Origin: an uncultured Clostridia bacterium
GTDB lineage: Bacteria; Bacillota; Clostridia; TANB77; CAG-508
Direction: 5' to 3'
DNA: 64,000 bases
NCBI GenBank assembly: GCA_947629045.1
Contig: CANRCF010000005.1
Location: forward strand, 1 to 64,000
Positions within the stretch are counted from its first letter, which is position 1, and each line of letters starts with the position of its first letter. The translations under genes and the position numbers were made by a program. Shown here piece after piece: positions 8,338 to 19,970 of this stretch. The notes under the pieces were generated by a model. The model was not told the DNA's origin. It saw only the letters and a program-made list of their open reading frames with translations, and made no database searches.

Positions 8338-8494
8338 AACATTTTTCTCCTTATTTGCTAAGATATATTTAGTACAATATACTACTATATATATTTTAGC
8401 ATAGTTTATGTAATATTACAAGGAAGAACATTCTTGTTCTTAATTAAATATGATTTTTTATATATTTTCTCATTTTTCTGATTTTTATATCTTA

Positions 8495-8653
8495 GATAAA
8501 AATATCTTGAATTAAAAACTTTTTGAAATATAATAAATTTATTATACTAGCTTTTTCTTACATTTGCAACAAAAATTGTACGACTTTATTCGACATAAAA
8601 ATCGTACAATTTTTAATGCAATCTCATATAATGGAATAATTATTTTATTTTTT
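8495..8653. repeat. 160-bp direct repeat, copy 2
   Basis: Second copy of the 7503-7662 repeat, with the same 13-bp-arm hairpin (8571-8583 with 8602-8614) and the same 21-bp end (8631-8651). It lies between the prepilin-like gene's 3' end and the PIN promoter. The remainder of the gap 8338-8494 is AT-rich with no ORF seen. Confidence 0.85.
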
Positions 8654-8672
8654 CAGTAATACTAATCATATC

Positions 8673-9935
8673 TTATATAATGTATAATATAGTGCGAAAA
8701 CCTATTGTAGAATTTATATAAGGAGCTGATAAGTAATTTCCATTACAAACATAGTAATCGTTATGATAATTATCACCGCCGTAAATAACACAAGGACTCA
8801 AGTCATTATCCCTTGTATATGTTTCTGTTGTCAATTCACTTACATTACTAGACATATCATATATATTGCAAACTTTATCTGTAGTTTCTTCATCGCTTCT
8901 TTCCCCTGTTAAACTATATTTTTTTACTAGCGATGTTTGTTTTGAGTATGTAGTATTTTTTGAATATGTTTGTATAAAAACTACTGCTGTTTTCCATGCA
9001 TAGCTGTTTACTAAGTCTGTTTCAAAATTTGAGTTTTTTTCATACATTCTTTGTGATTCTATTGATGCATCTTGTTGTGTTATATTTACCCATACCATTC
9101 CCGCTAATATTGATGGAACATTCCATGGAGCTGTATCTATGTTTGATGGCTTTGATTTTACTCTTTCATCTTGTCCTTTTACTGCTTCATATCTTGCTAA
9201 GTAATACCCTCCTTGCATATTTGCTTTTGTTAAAAAAGTTGATAAACTTTTAGCTACCGCATTTCCATACTTTGAACTTTCTAATTCTTGATACGCACCT
9301 GTTTCACTACATATGTCCGCATAATTTAAAGCACTTTGTACTAAATGCGCTTCACCAGTTCCCTCTATCTCGCAATTAGAAGAATCAATCCATTTTTTAG
9401 TTATATCGAAGGTATATCTTCCCAATGTAATGTCCGAAGTTTTCCCTCTTTCATCATTTGGCTTATTCTTTATCGTTCCTACTGGAATCCAAACAAAATA
9501 ATTTTCATCATCCTTTATTACTATTCCATCTTGTACTGTTGGTATATGTGTTGGTGCACCTTCTTCATTCGTATCATAATTATATTCTACATAGTCTGTT
9601 CCGTTTGGTACTATCTCAAATCCTGCTGGTATTATTATTTTATTTCCATATTTATCTACTGCTTTTGTATTTTCTGTTACTTTTCCTTTTATCTCTAAAA
9701 TATCTACTGGTGGATTTACTATATCATCTATATCTGCTACCAAATTTTGTACATCTTGTTTATCCTTTTGTACTGCCTCATTTGTTTTTTCTCCCGCTTC
9801 CTTTGCAAGCTGTAATATTCCGTTATCTCCAAATACAACTGTTATACTTACTGATGCCAAAATCAAAAGCACTACAATTGTTACCACTAGGGCAATTAAA
9901 GTTATTCCTCGCATTTCATCTCTTGTTTTTCTCAT
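8673..9935 (-). CDS. Prepilin-like protein with C-terminal FGE/C-type-lectin-like domain
   Basis: A 420-aa protein. The N-terminus carries a type IV prepilin-like segment, MRGITLIALVVTIVVLLILA, with the Gly at the peptidase site; the usual Glu at mature position 5 is Ala. A short helical linker follows (LAKEAGEKTNEA), then a large C-terminal domain with the FGE-sulfatase (SUMF1-like) pattern: FVWIPVG, YYLARYEA, NIYDMSSNVSELT, YGGDNY and IGFRTILY at the very end. Such C-termini are usually ligand-binding C-type-lectin folds. The last 30 residues are rich in N, Y and D. The start at 9935 is chosen for GGAGG 8 bases upstream. The first 50 residues nearly match those of the protein at 34731-36047. 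Function is unknown. Confidence 0.75.
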   Translation of the reverse strand: MRKTRDEMRGITLIALVVTIVVLLILASVSITVVFGDNGILQLAKEAGEKTNEAVQKDKQDVQNLVADIDDIVNPPVDILEIKGKVTENTKAVDKYGNKIIIPAGFEIVPNGTDYVEYNYDTNEEGAPTHIPTVQDGIVIKDDENYFVWIPVGTIKNKPNDERGKTSDITLGRYTFDITKKWIDSSNCEIEGTGEAHLVQSALNYADICSETGAYQELESSKYGNAVAKSLSTFLTKANMQGGYYLARYEAVKGQDERVKSKPSNIDTAPWNVPSILAGMVWVNITQQDASIESQRMYEKNSNFETDLVNSYAWKTAVVFIQTYSKNTTYSKQTSLVKKYSLTGERSDEETTDKVCNIYDMSSNVSELTTETYTRDNDLSPCVIYGGDNYHNDYYVCNGNYLSAPYINSTIGFRTILYII

Positions 9936-10083
9936 CACTTTTTCCTCCTCGTAAATTGATAATTAAATATTAGCATTCATTTGAATGCTTGTCAAGAGAA
10001 TTTAATTAAATGCATGATAATATTTATTTGTAATAATTTATTTTACTTTAAGATAATATTTATCTATAAGGAGATAACCTTGT

Positions 10084-10302
10084 ATGTATTTAAGAAGATT
10101 AAAAGATTTAAGAGAAGATAAGGATTTGAAGCAAAAAGATATTGCGGAATTTTTAAAAATTACTAGACAACAATATGGATTATATGAAACTGGTAAACGC
10201 GATATGCCTGCTGAATTTATAAAATCATTAGCTATGTTTTATGATACATCTACTGATTATATTTTAGAATTAACTAATAATGTAGAACCATATAAAAAAT
10301 AA
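10084..10302 (+). CDS. XRE-family HTH regulator
   Basis: A 72-aa protein consisting of a single Cro/CI-type helix-turn-helix (LKDLREDKDLKQKDIAEFLKI through QQYGLYETGKRDMP to the end of the fold near residue 62). AAGGAGATAACC precedes the ATG. It is divergent from the prepilin-like gene with a 148-bp shared promoter region, so it is a candidate regulator of that gene and of itself. No partner gene was seen. Confidence 0.88.
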   Translation: MYLRRLKDLREDKDLKQKDIAEFLKITRQQYGLYETGKRDMPAEFIKSLAMFYDTSTDYILELTNNVEPYKK

Positions 10303-10334
10303 ATATGTGGCATTTTTTATGACACATATTTATT
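10298..10334. terminator. Bidirectional terminator overlapping two stop codons
   Basis: Twelve-base perfect arms (AATAAATATGTG / CACATATTTATT) separated by a 13-nt loop. One arm contains the stop of the XRE gene and the other encodes the last residues of YlmH, so two convergent genes share one compact terminator. Confidence 0.75.
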
Positions 10335-11186
10335 AACTTGCAAGCGAAGCTTTCCTTTTGATGTTTGAGATAAAACTTCGCCTATTTCGAATTTTCCTTT
10401 TCCTCTTACTGTTAAAATATCACCTTGTTTTAGCATAGTTGCATTTTTAGTTTTTAGCTCATAATTTACAAATACTCTTTCTTCACTTACAATTTCATCT
10501 GCTTTACTTCTAGACATATGAAGTATCTCTGAAATAATTACATCTAGTCTCATTTGCGGAATTAAAATAACTATTTCGTCTTTTTTTACTGGAAGAATTG
10601 TAATTTCTGAAATTTCCTTTATTAAAATTTCTGCTTTTTGAAATCTTGTTAAGTCTTGAAGGTGCAATTTTAAATAATCTGCCATTTCATCTAACACTAA
10701 AATATCTGCACCTGTTTCATTTACAATTATATCTCCTATTTTTTCTCTCTTAATGCCAAGTTTCATAATTCCGCCTAAATATTCAGAATGATGATAAGTA
10801 CCTTGTAAGTCTTGTGGCAATATAATTGAAATCACTTTAACATTTTGATTTATTACTGTGTTATTTTCTTCTGAATTAAAGTTTTGATTTATATTTTCAT
10901 TATATTTTTCGTTTAAATCTTCACTTAAGAAAATATCTTTTAATTTTTCTGGATACATAAATAAAATTTTTCTTTCCGCTTCATCATATCCACCATCTAA
11001 TACATACTTATTTTCTCCAATAAGACTTAACGCTTTAATAACTATACTTTGCTGATATGTATCTAAAAAATCAGTATATTGTATTTGATTTTTATTATTT
11101 ACAAACTTTAATTTATCTATTATTTTTGATATTAAAAGCTTGTCTTCTTGTTTAGGAAATTGTTTTAAAATTTCTTGTTTCTCCAT
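10317..11186 (-). CDS. ylmH: YlmH-family S4-domain RNA-binding protein
   Basis: A 289-aa protein. The middle part (about 90-190) has the YlmH core with YLGGIMKLGIKREKIGDII. The C-terminus is an S4 RNA-binding domain (RLDVIISEILHMSRSKADEIV to the end). YlmH relatives act at the ribosome, with roles reported in rescue or quality control, and are usually encoded in the division cluster; here the gene sits alone before dxs. An ATG with a modest AAAGGA-type site is used. An acidic, Asn-rich insert lies near residues 98-115. Confidence 0.85.
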   Translation of the reverse strand: MEKQEILKQFPKQEDKLLISKIIDKLKFVNNKNQIQYTDFLDTYQQSIVIKALSLIGENKYVLDGGYDEAERKILFMYPEKLKDIFLSEDLNEKYNENINQNFNSEENNTVINQNVKVISIILPQDLQGTYHHSEYLGGIMKLGIKREKIGDIIVNETGADILVLDEMADYLKLHLQDLTRFQKAEILIKEISEITILPVKKDEIVILIPQMRLDVIISEILHMSRSKADEIVSEERVFVNYELKTKNATMLKQGDILTVRGKGKFEIGEVLSQTSKGKLRLQVNKYVS

Positions 11187-11264
11187 TATTTTAAATCCTT
11201 TTTATTATAGTAACTTTATTCATTATATTATAAGTTTAAATTCTGATTTTCCTTAAAAGCAAAG

Positions 11265-13175
11265 CTAATCCCGTTGTTTTATACTTTCTTCGTCTAAGCC
11301 ATATAGTTTTTCTAGTTCTTTTACTTCACCATGCTTAATAAATTCGTCTGGATAACCGTATATTTTAATTAGCTTATCTGCTAAATTTTCTTTTGCTAAA
11401 GCTTCTAATGTTACTGTGGCTAGCCCACCTTCTATAATTCCATCTTCTATTGTGATTATTTTGTTTGTTTTTAGAACAGAGTTTTTAACAGTCTCGTAGT
11501 CAAATGGTTTTAGAAATCTAGCATTTATTACTTCTGCTTGCATGCCTTCTTTTTCTAAGTCATCTGCTATTTTTTTAGCTCTTGCTACCATTTTTCCTAT
11601 TGCTAAAATTGTAATATCTTTTCCTTCTTTTACAATTTCAGCTTTTCCCCTAATAATTTCTTCGTGTTTTTCAAAGGCTGTATCTTTTTCTTCTCCACCT
11701 CTTGGGTAACGAATTACAGTTGGCTCATTAGAGTTTACGGCATATTCTAGCATTTTTCTTAATTCTTCAAAATCCTTTGGTGCCATAATAGTTAAGTTTG
11801 GTACTAAATTGAAAAATGCTAAATCAAATATTCCTTGATGCGTTTCTCCGTCTTTTCCTACTATTCCTGCTCTATCTACACATAAAACTACTGGAAGTTT
11901 TTGTATTGCAATATCATGAATTACTTGGTCATACCCTCTTTGATAAAATGATGAATATATTGATACTACTGGTTTTAGCCCTGCTCTTGCCATACCTGCT
12001 GCCATTGTTAAACTATGTTGCTCTGCAATTCCTACGTCAAAAAATCTGTCTGGAAATTGTTTTGAAAACTCTGTCAAGCCTGTTCCGTCTTTCATAGCAG
12101 CTGTTATTGCTACTATCTTTTCGTTTTTCTTTGCTAACTCTACTAAGGTGTCTCCAAATATTTTTGAGTAGTCGTCTGCTTTTTTCTTACTACTTTCTCC
12201 TGTTACTATATTAAAACCTGATGTACTATGAAACTCGTCAGGATTTGTTTCTGCTGGTATATAGCCTTTTCCTTTTTTGGTTATAACGTGTACTAAAACT
12301 GGGCCTTCTTGTCTTTTGGCTCTATCAAAAATATCTTCTAATTTTTCAATATTATGTCCGTCTACCGGTCCTAAATAATAATACCCTAATTCTTCAAATA
12401 ACATATTAGGTATTACTAATTGTTTAATTCCTCTTTTAATTTTTCTTACAAAGTCAATAATGTTATCTCCCATATTACCTGGAAGTTTTTTTACGATTTT
12501 CTTTACATATTCATTAGATTTTTTGTAAGTTTTCCTTGTTCGTAACTTGGTTAGGAACATAGAAATTCCACCTACATTTTTTGAAATGCTCATTTCATTG
12601 TCATTTAATACTACTATTAAATTTGTTTTGCTATATCCTGCATCATTTAGTGCTTCTAATGCCATACCACCAGTCAATGCACCATCACCAATTACAGCAA
12701 CTACATAATATTTTTCTTTTTTTATATCTCTTGCCCTTGCAATTCCTAATGCTGCTGAAATTGAAGTGCTACTATGTCCTGTTTCAAAATAATCATATTC
12801 TGATTCTGCATATTTTGGAAACCCTGAAATGCCATTTATCTTTCTTAAAGTGTCCATCTTATCTCTTCTGCCAGTTAGCATTTTGTGCACATAAGTTTGA
12901 TGCCCTACATCCCAAATGATTTTGTCATTTGGTGTATCAAATGAGCTATGAAGCGCTATTGTAAGTTCTACTACACCTAAGTTTGAAGCTAAATGCCCAC
13001 CATTTTTTGAAACTTCTTCTATTACTTCTTGTCTTAATTCTTCTGCAAGAAGTTCTTTTTGATTTTTATCTAATTTTCTAAGTTCTCCGGTTGTTTGTAA
13101 CTTACTTAAATTTTGTGCTTCTTTTGTATCATTTAAGTTAATATTTTTTACTTCTATGTTACTTGATTTTTCCAA
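11265..13175 (-). CDS. dxs: 1-deoxy-D-xylulose-5-phosphate synthase
   Basis: A 636-aa transketolase-like enzyme that condenses pyruvate and glyceraldehyde-3-phosphate to start the MEP isoprenoid pathway. Visible motifs: VGHQTYVHKML with the conserved His, the thiamine-diphosphate motif GDGALTGGMALEALNDAG ending in NDNEMSISKN, YRG-type SIYSSFYQRGYDQVIHD, and DRAGIVGKDGETHQG. Length is standard. The start is TTG (13173-13175) with AAAGGAAA 8 bases upstream. An 11-residue N-terminal extension precedes the usual start region. Confidence 0.96.
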   Translation of the reverse strand: MEKSSNIEVKNINLNDTKEAQNLSKLQTTGELRKLDKNQKELLAEELRQEVIEEVSKNGGHLASNLGVVELTIALHSSFDTPNDKIIWDVGHQTYVHKMLTGRRDKMDTLRKINGISGFPKYAESEYDYFETGHSSTSISAALGIARARDIKKEKYYVVAVIGDGALTGGMALEALNDAGYSKTNLIVVLNDNEMSISKNVGGISMFLTKLRTRKTYKKSNEYVKKIVKKLPGNMGDNIIDFVRKIKRGIKQLVIPNMLFEELGYYYLGPVDGHNIEKLEDIFDRAKRQEGPVLVHVITKKGKGYIPAETNPDEFHSTSGFNIVTGESSKKKADDYSKIFGDTLVELAKKNEKIVAITAAMKDGTGLTEFSKQFPDRFFDVGIAEQHSLTMAAGMARAGLKPVVSIYSSFYQRGYDQVIHDIAIQKLPVVLCVDRAGIVGKDGETHQGIFDLAFFNLVPNLTIMAPKDFEELRKMLEYAVNSNEPTVIRYPRGGEEKDTAFEKHEEIIRGKAEIVKEGKDITILAIGKMVARAKKIADDLEKEGMQAEVINARFLKPFDYETVKNSVLKTNKIITIEDGIIEGGLATVTLEALAKENLADKLIKIYGYPDEFIKHGEVKELEKLYGLDEESIKQRD

Positions 13176-13320
13176 ATTACTACTTTCCTTTAATTAGTTT
13201 TGTAATATCATATCATATTTTTATGTAAAAATATAGTGTTTTAAGCTAAAATATGTTATCTATAAAGCTTTATAGATTTATCTAAACTAAAAAGATTTAT
13301 TAAAAATTGTTTTAAATAAA

Positions 13321-13932
13321 CTACATCTTTTTCATAGCATATTGTTTTATAATATCTATAGTATTTTCTATTCCTAATTTTGAAGTATCTATTAAAAGAT
13401 CGTATCCGCTTCTTGCACCCCATTTTTCATTAGTATAATAATGATAATATGCTGCTCTTTCTTTATCTTTCTTTTGCATCAATTTAATAGCTTTATTTTC
13501 ATCTAAGTTTGCAAATTCTACTTTACGTTTTATTTTAAATTCTACATCTGAAGAATAAACAAATACATTTATTACGTTTGGATTATCTTTTAAAATTATA
13601 TTAGAGCATCTTCCTATAATTACACAGTTATCTTCTTTAGCTATTTTTTCAATTAATCTTGAAACTTGTATAAAATATTTATCATTCATTGGCAAATCAG
13701 TTAAAGAATTTACACTATCTGAATATGACATAGATGACATTGCTAATGTGTACCAAAAGCTATTTTTGTTGCTTTCATCTGTGTTTTCTAATAGTTTAAG
13801 GTCAATGTTTTCTTCTTTTGATAATCTTTCTAAAATTTCCTTATCATAAAATTTTAAGTTCAATTCTTTTGCTAGTCTTTCTCCTATATACTTTCCGCCA
13901 CTTCCATATTCTCTACCAATTGTAATTACCAT
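13321..13932 (-). CDS. Cytidylate kinase-like family protein
   Basis: A 203-aa P-loop protein of the Cytidylate_kin2 family. The N-terminus reads VITIGREYGSGGKYIGERLA; GREYGSGG is the family's P-loop variant. Lid-region arginines (KRKVEFANLDENKA to KKDKERAAYYHYYTNEKWG) and a GYDLLIDTSKLGIENT tail match the family. These proteins are common in Clostridia and are distinct from the housekeeping Cmk; the substrate is not established. GGAGGTAAAAAA precedes the ATG. No operon partner is obvious. Confidence 0.85.
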   Translation of the reverse strand: MVITIGREYGSGGKYIGERLAKELNLKFYDKEILERLSKEENIDLKLLENTDESNKNSFWYTLAMSSMSYSDSVNSLTDLPMNDKYFIQVSRLIEKIAKEDNCVIIGRCSNIILKDNPNVINVFVYSSDVEFKIKRKVEFANLDENKAIKLMQKKDKERAAYYHYYTNEKWGARSGYDLLIDTSKLGIENTIDIIKQYAMKKM

Positions 13933-14068
13933 ACTTTTTTACCTCCATTTTTAATTTATTATAAGTTTACATTTATTTTTTAATACTTTTATTTCAATAC
14001 ATTTTTATATTCCATATTGTCTTATATAACATTTATTTCGCATTGAATTTGCTTTTTTGTTTTTACCT

Positions 14069-15502
14069 TTAAGCCTCTACTTTTTCTTCTACAACATTTT
14101 CTTTTTTCTCTAGCTTTTTAATTTTTCTAATTTCTATGAACATTAAAGTTCCTGCCATTAAAAATGCTAGAAAATCTGCTGTTGGACCTGCATATAAAAT
14201 TCCTTCTATTCCATCTAGCCAGCCCCAAATTAGCAATGCTGGTATTAAGAATAAAATTTGTCTTGAAAGTGAAATTAATGCTGATTTTACTGATTTTCCT
14301 ATTGCTTGCATAAATATACCAGAGGTTATTTGTATACTGTTAAATACAATTAACATTAAGAAAATCTTAAAGCATTTTCTTGCAAATTCGTTATATAAAT
14401 CATTTTCTTGTCCGAATAAGTTTATAATTACTTGTGGGCATAATTGTAAAATTACTGTTCCAATTGCAGTAATTAAAACTGCTATCATTATTGTTATTCT
14501 TAAAGTTTTAATTACCCTATCATATTTCTTTGCCCCATAATTAAAGCCCCAAATTGGTTGCGCTCCAACAGCTATACCTAATACAATAGAATTGATAATT
14601 TGATTTACCTTCATTACTATACCTAGCGCAGATAAAGGAATATCACTTCCGTATTTCGACTCTGCTCCATATTTTACAAGTAATTGATTTAAAGTAATTA
14701 TAACTATTGTAATTGAAACTTCAGTAATGAAACTTGATATACCTAATAATATCACATTTTTTAATGTTTTCCAATGAATTTTCATGCTTTGTTTATTTAC
14801 TTTTATTGATTTAAATCTTCTTAAATAACTTAAAGATACAATACCAGAAACAACTTGACCTATAACAGTAGCAATAGCAGCACCTTCTACACCCCATTTT
14901 AAAATAAATATTGCAATAGGGTCTAAAATAAGGTTGATAATAGCACCTATTAACATACTTGCCATTGCTTATTTTGGTGAACCATCTGCACGAATTATCG
15001 AGTTAAGTGCATTTGTAATCATGAAAAATGGTAGGCCTAAGGCTATGTAAAACATATAGCCCTTTGCGTACTGATAAGATTCTGGTGTTACACCAAATAG
15101 TTTTAATAAGCTATCTTGGAAAATAATTGACACAGCTAAAAATATAATACTTAAAATAGAAACTACAAGTATTGAATTTCCTACACCTTTACTTGCACTT
15201 TCTTCGTCTTTTTTACCTAAGCATAAACTTAGATTTGCTGCTGCTCCATCTCCTATTAAAAATGAAAATGCCATTGATATAACTGTTAATGGGAATACTA
15301 TATTTGTTGCAGCATTTCCTAAATAGCCAACACCTTGACCAATAAAGATTTGGTCTACTATATTATATAACGAGCTTACTAAAAGTGATATTATACATGG
15401 TATACTAAATTTTCTTAGTAGTTTGCCTATTTTTTCTGTTCCTAGTATGTTTTCTTCTATTTTTTCATTTTCTTGAATTTTTGATTTTTCTTTTTGCTTC
15501 AT
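14069..15502 (-). pseudogene. MATE-family efflux transporter interrupted by an in-frame TAA
   Basis: Two consecutive ORFs in one frame make up a complete MATE transporter of about 477 residues. The first part ends ...RADGSPK, then TAA (14969-14971), then GCA and an ATG that opens the second part (MASMLIGAIINLILDPIA). Intact relatives read GSPKYAMASM at this place, so a Tyr codon became a stop. Both halves otherwise keep the family features (LGTEKIGKLLRKFSIPCI, GVGYLGNAATN; second half GAQPIWGFNYGAK). The ATG at 15502 has GGAGG 5 bases upstream. It may be a nonsense mutation, an assembly error, or a gene read by re-initiation; no SD stands before the second part. Confidence 0.85.
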
Positions 15503-15670
15503 TTCATCCTCCACTATATTTTGTATAAATTTTAATATATTCTAATTTATTCTTATTTTGCCACAAAAATAACGCCTAATCTTTTTTGCTCTAAAAGAGT
15601 AAACGTTACTTCTGTTTAAGCTATGTTATCTATTATAGCATAAATTTTTAAAAAATCAATTATTTTATAA

Positions 15671-15700
15671 AAAAACAGGTGGCTATTTTTAAGCCACCCA
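15671..15700 (-). terminator. Rho-independent terminator
   Basis: The stem GGTGGCT/AGCCACC with a 7-nt loop is followed by a run of seven T on the minus strand. It lies just after the stop of the gene at 15705. Confidence 0.88.
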
Positions 15701-15704
15701 TTTG

Positions 15705-16037
15705 TTATTCTTCTGGTAAGTTAGAGTTATAAATAGCCGGAGAATAGAAAAAGACTAAATAGCCTTTCTCTTCAGAATTTTTTTCGAGAATTAAAGCCTC
15801 TTTTAAAGGGTTAAACTCGGCATTGATTCTGAGTTTTTTTCCATTTTGAATAATCATTGAACCTTTACTTAAAGCCTTTTCCATGAATTCAAAAATATAA
15901 AGATGCAGAATTGCACCTTGCTTTACAGTAATGTTTTCTTTTTCAACATTATTGTATAGCCAACTTCTATTCCGGTATGATATACTCCTTCCCATTGAAT
16001 CGTCTAATGCCCGTATTACTTCTAATGTTTGATTCAT
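15705..16037 (-). CDS. Uncharacterised 110-aa protein
   Basis: A 110-residue soluble protein starting MNQTLEVIRALDDSMGRSIS. The start at 16037 is chosen because GGAGG lies 7 bases upstream; the frame stays open further upstream (to 16094) but without a site. Two predicted beta-rich stretches (ITVKQGAILHLYIF and KLRINAEFNPLKEALILEK) are seen; no family is recognised. It has its own terminator and is probably monocistronic. Confidence 0.6.
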   Translation of the reverse strand: MNQTLEVIRALDDSMGRSISYRNRSWLYNNVEKENITVKQGAILHLYIFEFMEKALSKGSMIIQNGKKLRINAEFNPLKEALILEKNSEEKGYLVFFYSPAIYNSNLPEE

Positions 16038-16142
16038 AAGAATACCTCCAAAAAAATTTTCCACTATTATATAACGTTTTCTTGTAAATGTCAATATTTG
16101 TTCGAAATTATTTTGGAAGATATTGGAAATTTTATTCTTGCA

Positions 16143-16553
16143 TTACTTCACTAAATTTAAATCTCCATGTATTACTATTGGAGAAAATCCTGATATCTCG
16201 TCATATAAAATTCCTTCTGGAATGTCATTATATAAATATATCTTCTTATTTTTCATGAAAGCTTCATATAGTTCAAGGAATGTTGCACCACCTATATAGT
16301 TTTTCTTTCCATTTTTATCAAAGTTTAATGTTAATACTGCATCAACATTTTCAATTCTTTCTCTGCTCATCTTAAACATTCTTGCTTTAAATTCACTATG
16401 TGCTTTTTCTCCTAACTCTAGACTTTTCTTTTCTGCATCTGGTTCATCATAAGAATTTGGAAGCTCTATTTCATGTCCCATTTCTTCTAATTTTGCTTTT
16501 ATTGGTTCTATATCTTTATAAAATACTTTACTACAAATAATTAATATTTTCAT
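16143..16553 (-). CDS. Small Rossmann-like protein, possibly nucleoside deoxyribosyltransferase-related
   Basis: A 136-aa alpha/beta protein. It begins with a beta strand (MKILIICSKVF). A later segment, VDAVLTLNFDKNGKKNYIGGATFLELYEAFMKN in outline, matches the core pattern of nucleoside 2-deoxyribosyltransferase-like and TIR-like folds (D-x-V, then G-x-x-T-x-x-E-L). The Glu in TFLELYEA is the candidate catalytic residue. The substrate is unknown. TAGGAGAAATT precedes the ATG. Confidence 0.6.
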   Translation of the reverse strand: MKILIICSKVFYKDIEPIKAKLEEMGHEIELPNSYDEPDAEKKSLELGEKAHSEFKARMFKMSRERIENVDAVLTLNFDKNGKKNYIGGATFLELYEAFMKNKKIYLYNDIPEGILYDEISGFSPIVIHGDLNLVK

Positions 16554-16723
16554 AAATAATTTCTCCTATGAATTAATTTTTATTATTTATATCATAAATT
16601 TAGTGTAAATTCAATTACTTTACAAAAATAAAAAACTTTATCAATATATATTGAATTTAAAACATATTAGCTAAGAAATACTGTTGAATTTTTAGGAATT
16701 TGGGAAGAAATCCATAACCCAAA

Positions 16724-16755
16724 TTTTAATTATGGCGAATTTGCCATAATTAAAA
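16724..16755. terminator. Hairpin downstream of tRNA-Gln
   Basis: A perfect 13-bp stem (TTTTAATTATGGC and its complement) with a 6-nt loop lies about 90 bases past the tRNA 3' end. There is no clear T-run. It is probably the terminator or processing end of the eno/tRNA transcript. Confidence 0.5.
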
Positions 16756-16844
16756 GTCAAGCAGGTTTAAATAATTACAAGAACAGATATGAAATATTTA
16801 AGATAATATTATTTTTTTAGAAATAATTAAATGAAAACTCTTTG

Positions 16845-16920
16845 TGGCTGGGGTACTAGGATTCGAACCTAGGAAATGCCTGAATCAGAGTCAGGTGCCT
16901 TACCGCTTGGCTATACCCCA
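16845..16920 (-). tRNA. tRNA-Gln (anticodon CUG)
   Basis: A 76-nt cloverleaf on the minus strand. Acceptor TGGGGTA pairs with TACCCCA, followed by discriminator G and encoded CCA. The anticodon stem CCTGA/TCAGG closes the loop CTCTGAT, giving CTG. The T-arm CCTAG-GTTCGAA-TCCTAG-type sequence is present. It reads CAG, a rare codon in this AT-rich genome. It lies 34 bases downstream of eno. Confidence 0.95.
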
Positions 16921-16954
16921 ATATTTTCCCCCTTATTTAAAAGGGGGATTATTT

Positions 16955-18262
<1,308 letters not shown>

Positions 18263-18440
18263 TTACCTTGCTTATGTTTATTTTAATAAACATATCCTTT
18301 CTTTTAATATTTTTTATGTGATTTTTATTATTGCTTATTTTTATTTTAATGCTAATATTTATGTTTTTATAAAGTACTTAAATAATTATTAATTATATTT
18401 TATACTATTAGTTGTCATTATAATTATTTTTGCTCATTAA

Positions 18441-19970
18441 TTATTTTTCTATTAAACTTTCTCCAGTCATTTCTTCTGGTTTTGGAATTTCCATTAAATC
18501 TAACATTGTAGGTGCTAAGTCTGCAAGTTTTCCTACTTTTAATTTAACTCCTTCTGCTCCAATTAAAACAAGTGGAACTGGATTTGTTGTGTGTGCTGTA
18601 TGTGGTTCTCCAGTTTTGTAATCTATCATTTGCTCTGCGTTTCCATGGTCTGCTGTCATTATTATCATTCCGTTTTTTTCTTCTACGGCATCTACTACTT
18701 TTTGTACGCATTCATCAATAGCTTCTATTGCTTTAATTGCAGCTTCTAGATTGCCTGTATGTCCAACCATATCTGGATTTGCATAGTTTAAAATAATGCA
18801 ATCATATTTATCTGATTTTATTGCTTCTACTACTTTATCTGTTACTTCATAAGCGCTCATTTCTGGCTTTAAGTCATAAGTTTCTACTTTAGGAGATGGT
18901 ACTAAAATTCTATCTTCTCCTTGATATTGCTTTTCTTCTCCACCATTAAAGAAGAATGTAACATGGGCGTATTTTTCTGTTTCTGCTATTCTTAATTGTG
19001 TTAGACCTTGCTTTGAAACATATTCTCCAAATGTATTTTTTAATGCTTCTGGTTTAAATGCAATGCTTACATTTGGAATTGTTTCATCATATTGTTTAAA
19101 GCATACATAATGTAATTTTAATTTTTCTGTTTCAAATCCATCAAACTCAGGATCTACTAAACTTCTTGTAATTTCTCTTGCTCTGTCTGGTCTAAAATTA
19201 AAGAATATAACTGAGTCATTGTTTGAAATTGTTGCAACTGGCTCTTCTCCATTGCATATTACAGTTGGTACTACAAATTCATCAAATACTTCTTTTTGAT
19301 AAGATGCTTCTATTGCTGATATTGCACTTACTGCTTTTTCTCCTTTTCCTCTAACTATTGCATCATAAGCTTTTTGTACTCTTTCCCATCTTTTATCACG
19401 ATCCATTGCGTAAAATCTTCCAGAAATAGTTGCTATTTTTCCTACGCCTTTTTCTTTTATTTTTTCTTCTAATTTTGTAATATAACTTTCGCCAGATGCT
19501 GGTGGTGTATCTCTTCCATCCATAAAGCAATGAATATATACTTCATCAAAGTCTTTTCTCTTAGCAAGCTCTAATAAAGCAAATAAATGCCTTATATGGC
19601 TGTGAACTCCACCATCTGAAAGAAGCCCCATAATGTGCAATTTTGAATTGTGTTTTTTACAATTTTCAATTGCTTCTGAAAATTCCTTAATGCTAAAGAA
19701 GTCTCCTTCTTCTATTGTTTTAGTTATTCTTGTTAGGTCTTGATATACAATTCTTCCTGCTCCAATATTAGTATGTCCTACTTCTGAATTTCCCATTTGT
19801 CCATCTGGTAAGCCTACATTTAAACCACTTGTGTAAATAGTGGTTGTTGGCCATGTTTTCATTAGTTTATCTATATTAGGTGTATTGGCTAATTTTACTG
19901 CATTTGCTTTTTCATTTTCATTTATTCCAAATCCATCTAATATCATTAGCATCATAGGTTTTCTTCTCAT
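18441..19970 (-). CDS. gpmI: 2,3-bisphosphoglycerate-independent phosphoglycerate mutase
   Basis: A 509-aa Mn-dependent phosphoglycerate mutase of the alkaline-phosphatase superfamily. The N-terminus has [11 protein letters not shown], the nucleophile Ser is in [17 protein letters not shown], and [18 protein letters not shown] and [10 protein letters not shown] supply other metal and substrate ligands. The ATG at 19970 is chosen because a GGAGA site precedes it; an upstream in-frame ATG (19997) lacks one. It lies between tpiA and eno. Confidence 0.97.
   Translation of the reverse strand: MRRKPMMLMILDGFGINENEKANAVKLANTPNIDKLMKTWPTTTIYTSGLNVGLPDGQMGNSEVGHTNIGAGRIVYQDLTRITKTIEEGDFFSIKEFSEAIENCKKHNSKLHIMGLLSDGGVHSHIRHLFALLELAKRKDFDEVYIHCFMDGRDTPPASGESYITKLEEKIKEKGVGKIATISGRFYAMDRDKRWERVQKAYDAIVRGKGEKAVSAISAIEASYQKEVFDEFVVPTVICNGEEPVATISNNDSVIFFNFRPDRAREITRSLVDPEFDGFETEKLKLHYVCFKQYDETIPNVSIAFKPEALKNTFGEYVSKQGLTQLRIAETEKYAHVTFFFNGGEEKQYQGEDRILVPSPKVETYDLKPEMSAYEVTDKVVEAIKSDKYDCIILNYANPDMVGHTGNLEAAIKAIEAIDECVQKVVDAVEEKNGMIIMTADHGNAEQMIDYKTGEPHTAHTTNPVPLVLIGAEGVKLKVGKLADLAPTMLDLMEIPKPEEMTGESLIEK

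Noticed and set aside
14069-15502. Alternative genetic code to explain in-frame stops
   Set aside because: TAA, TAG and TGA all end other well-defined genes here, and the internal stops occur in only a few genes.
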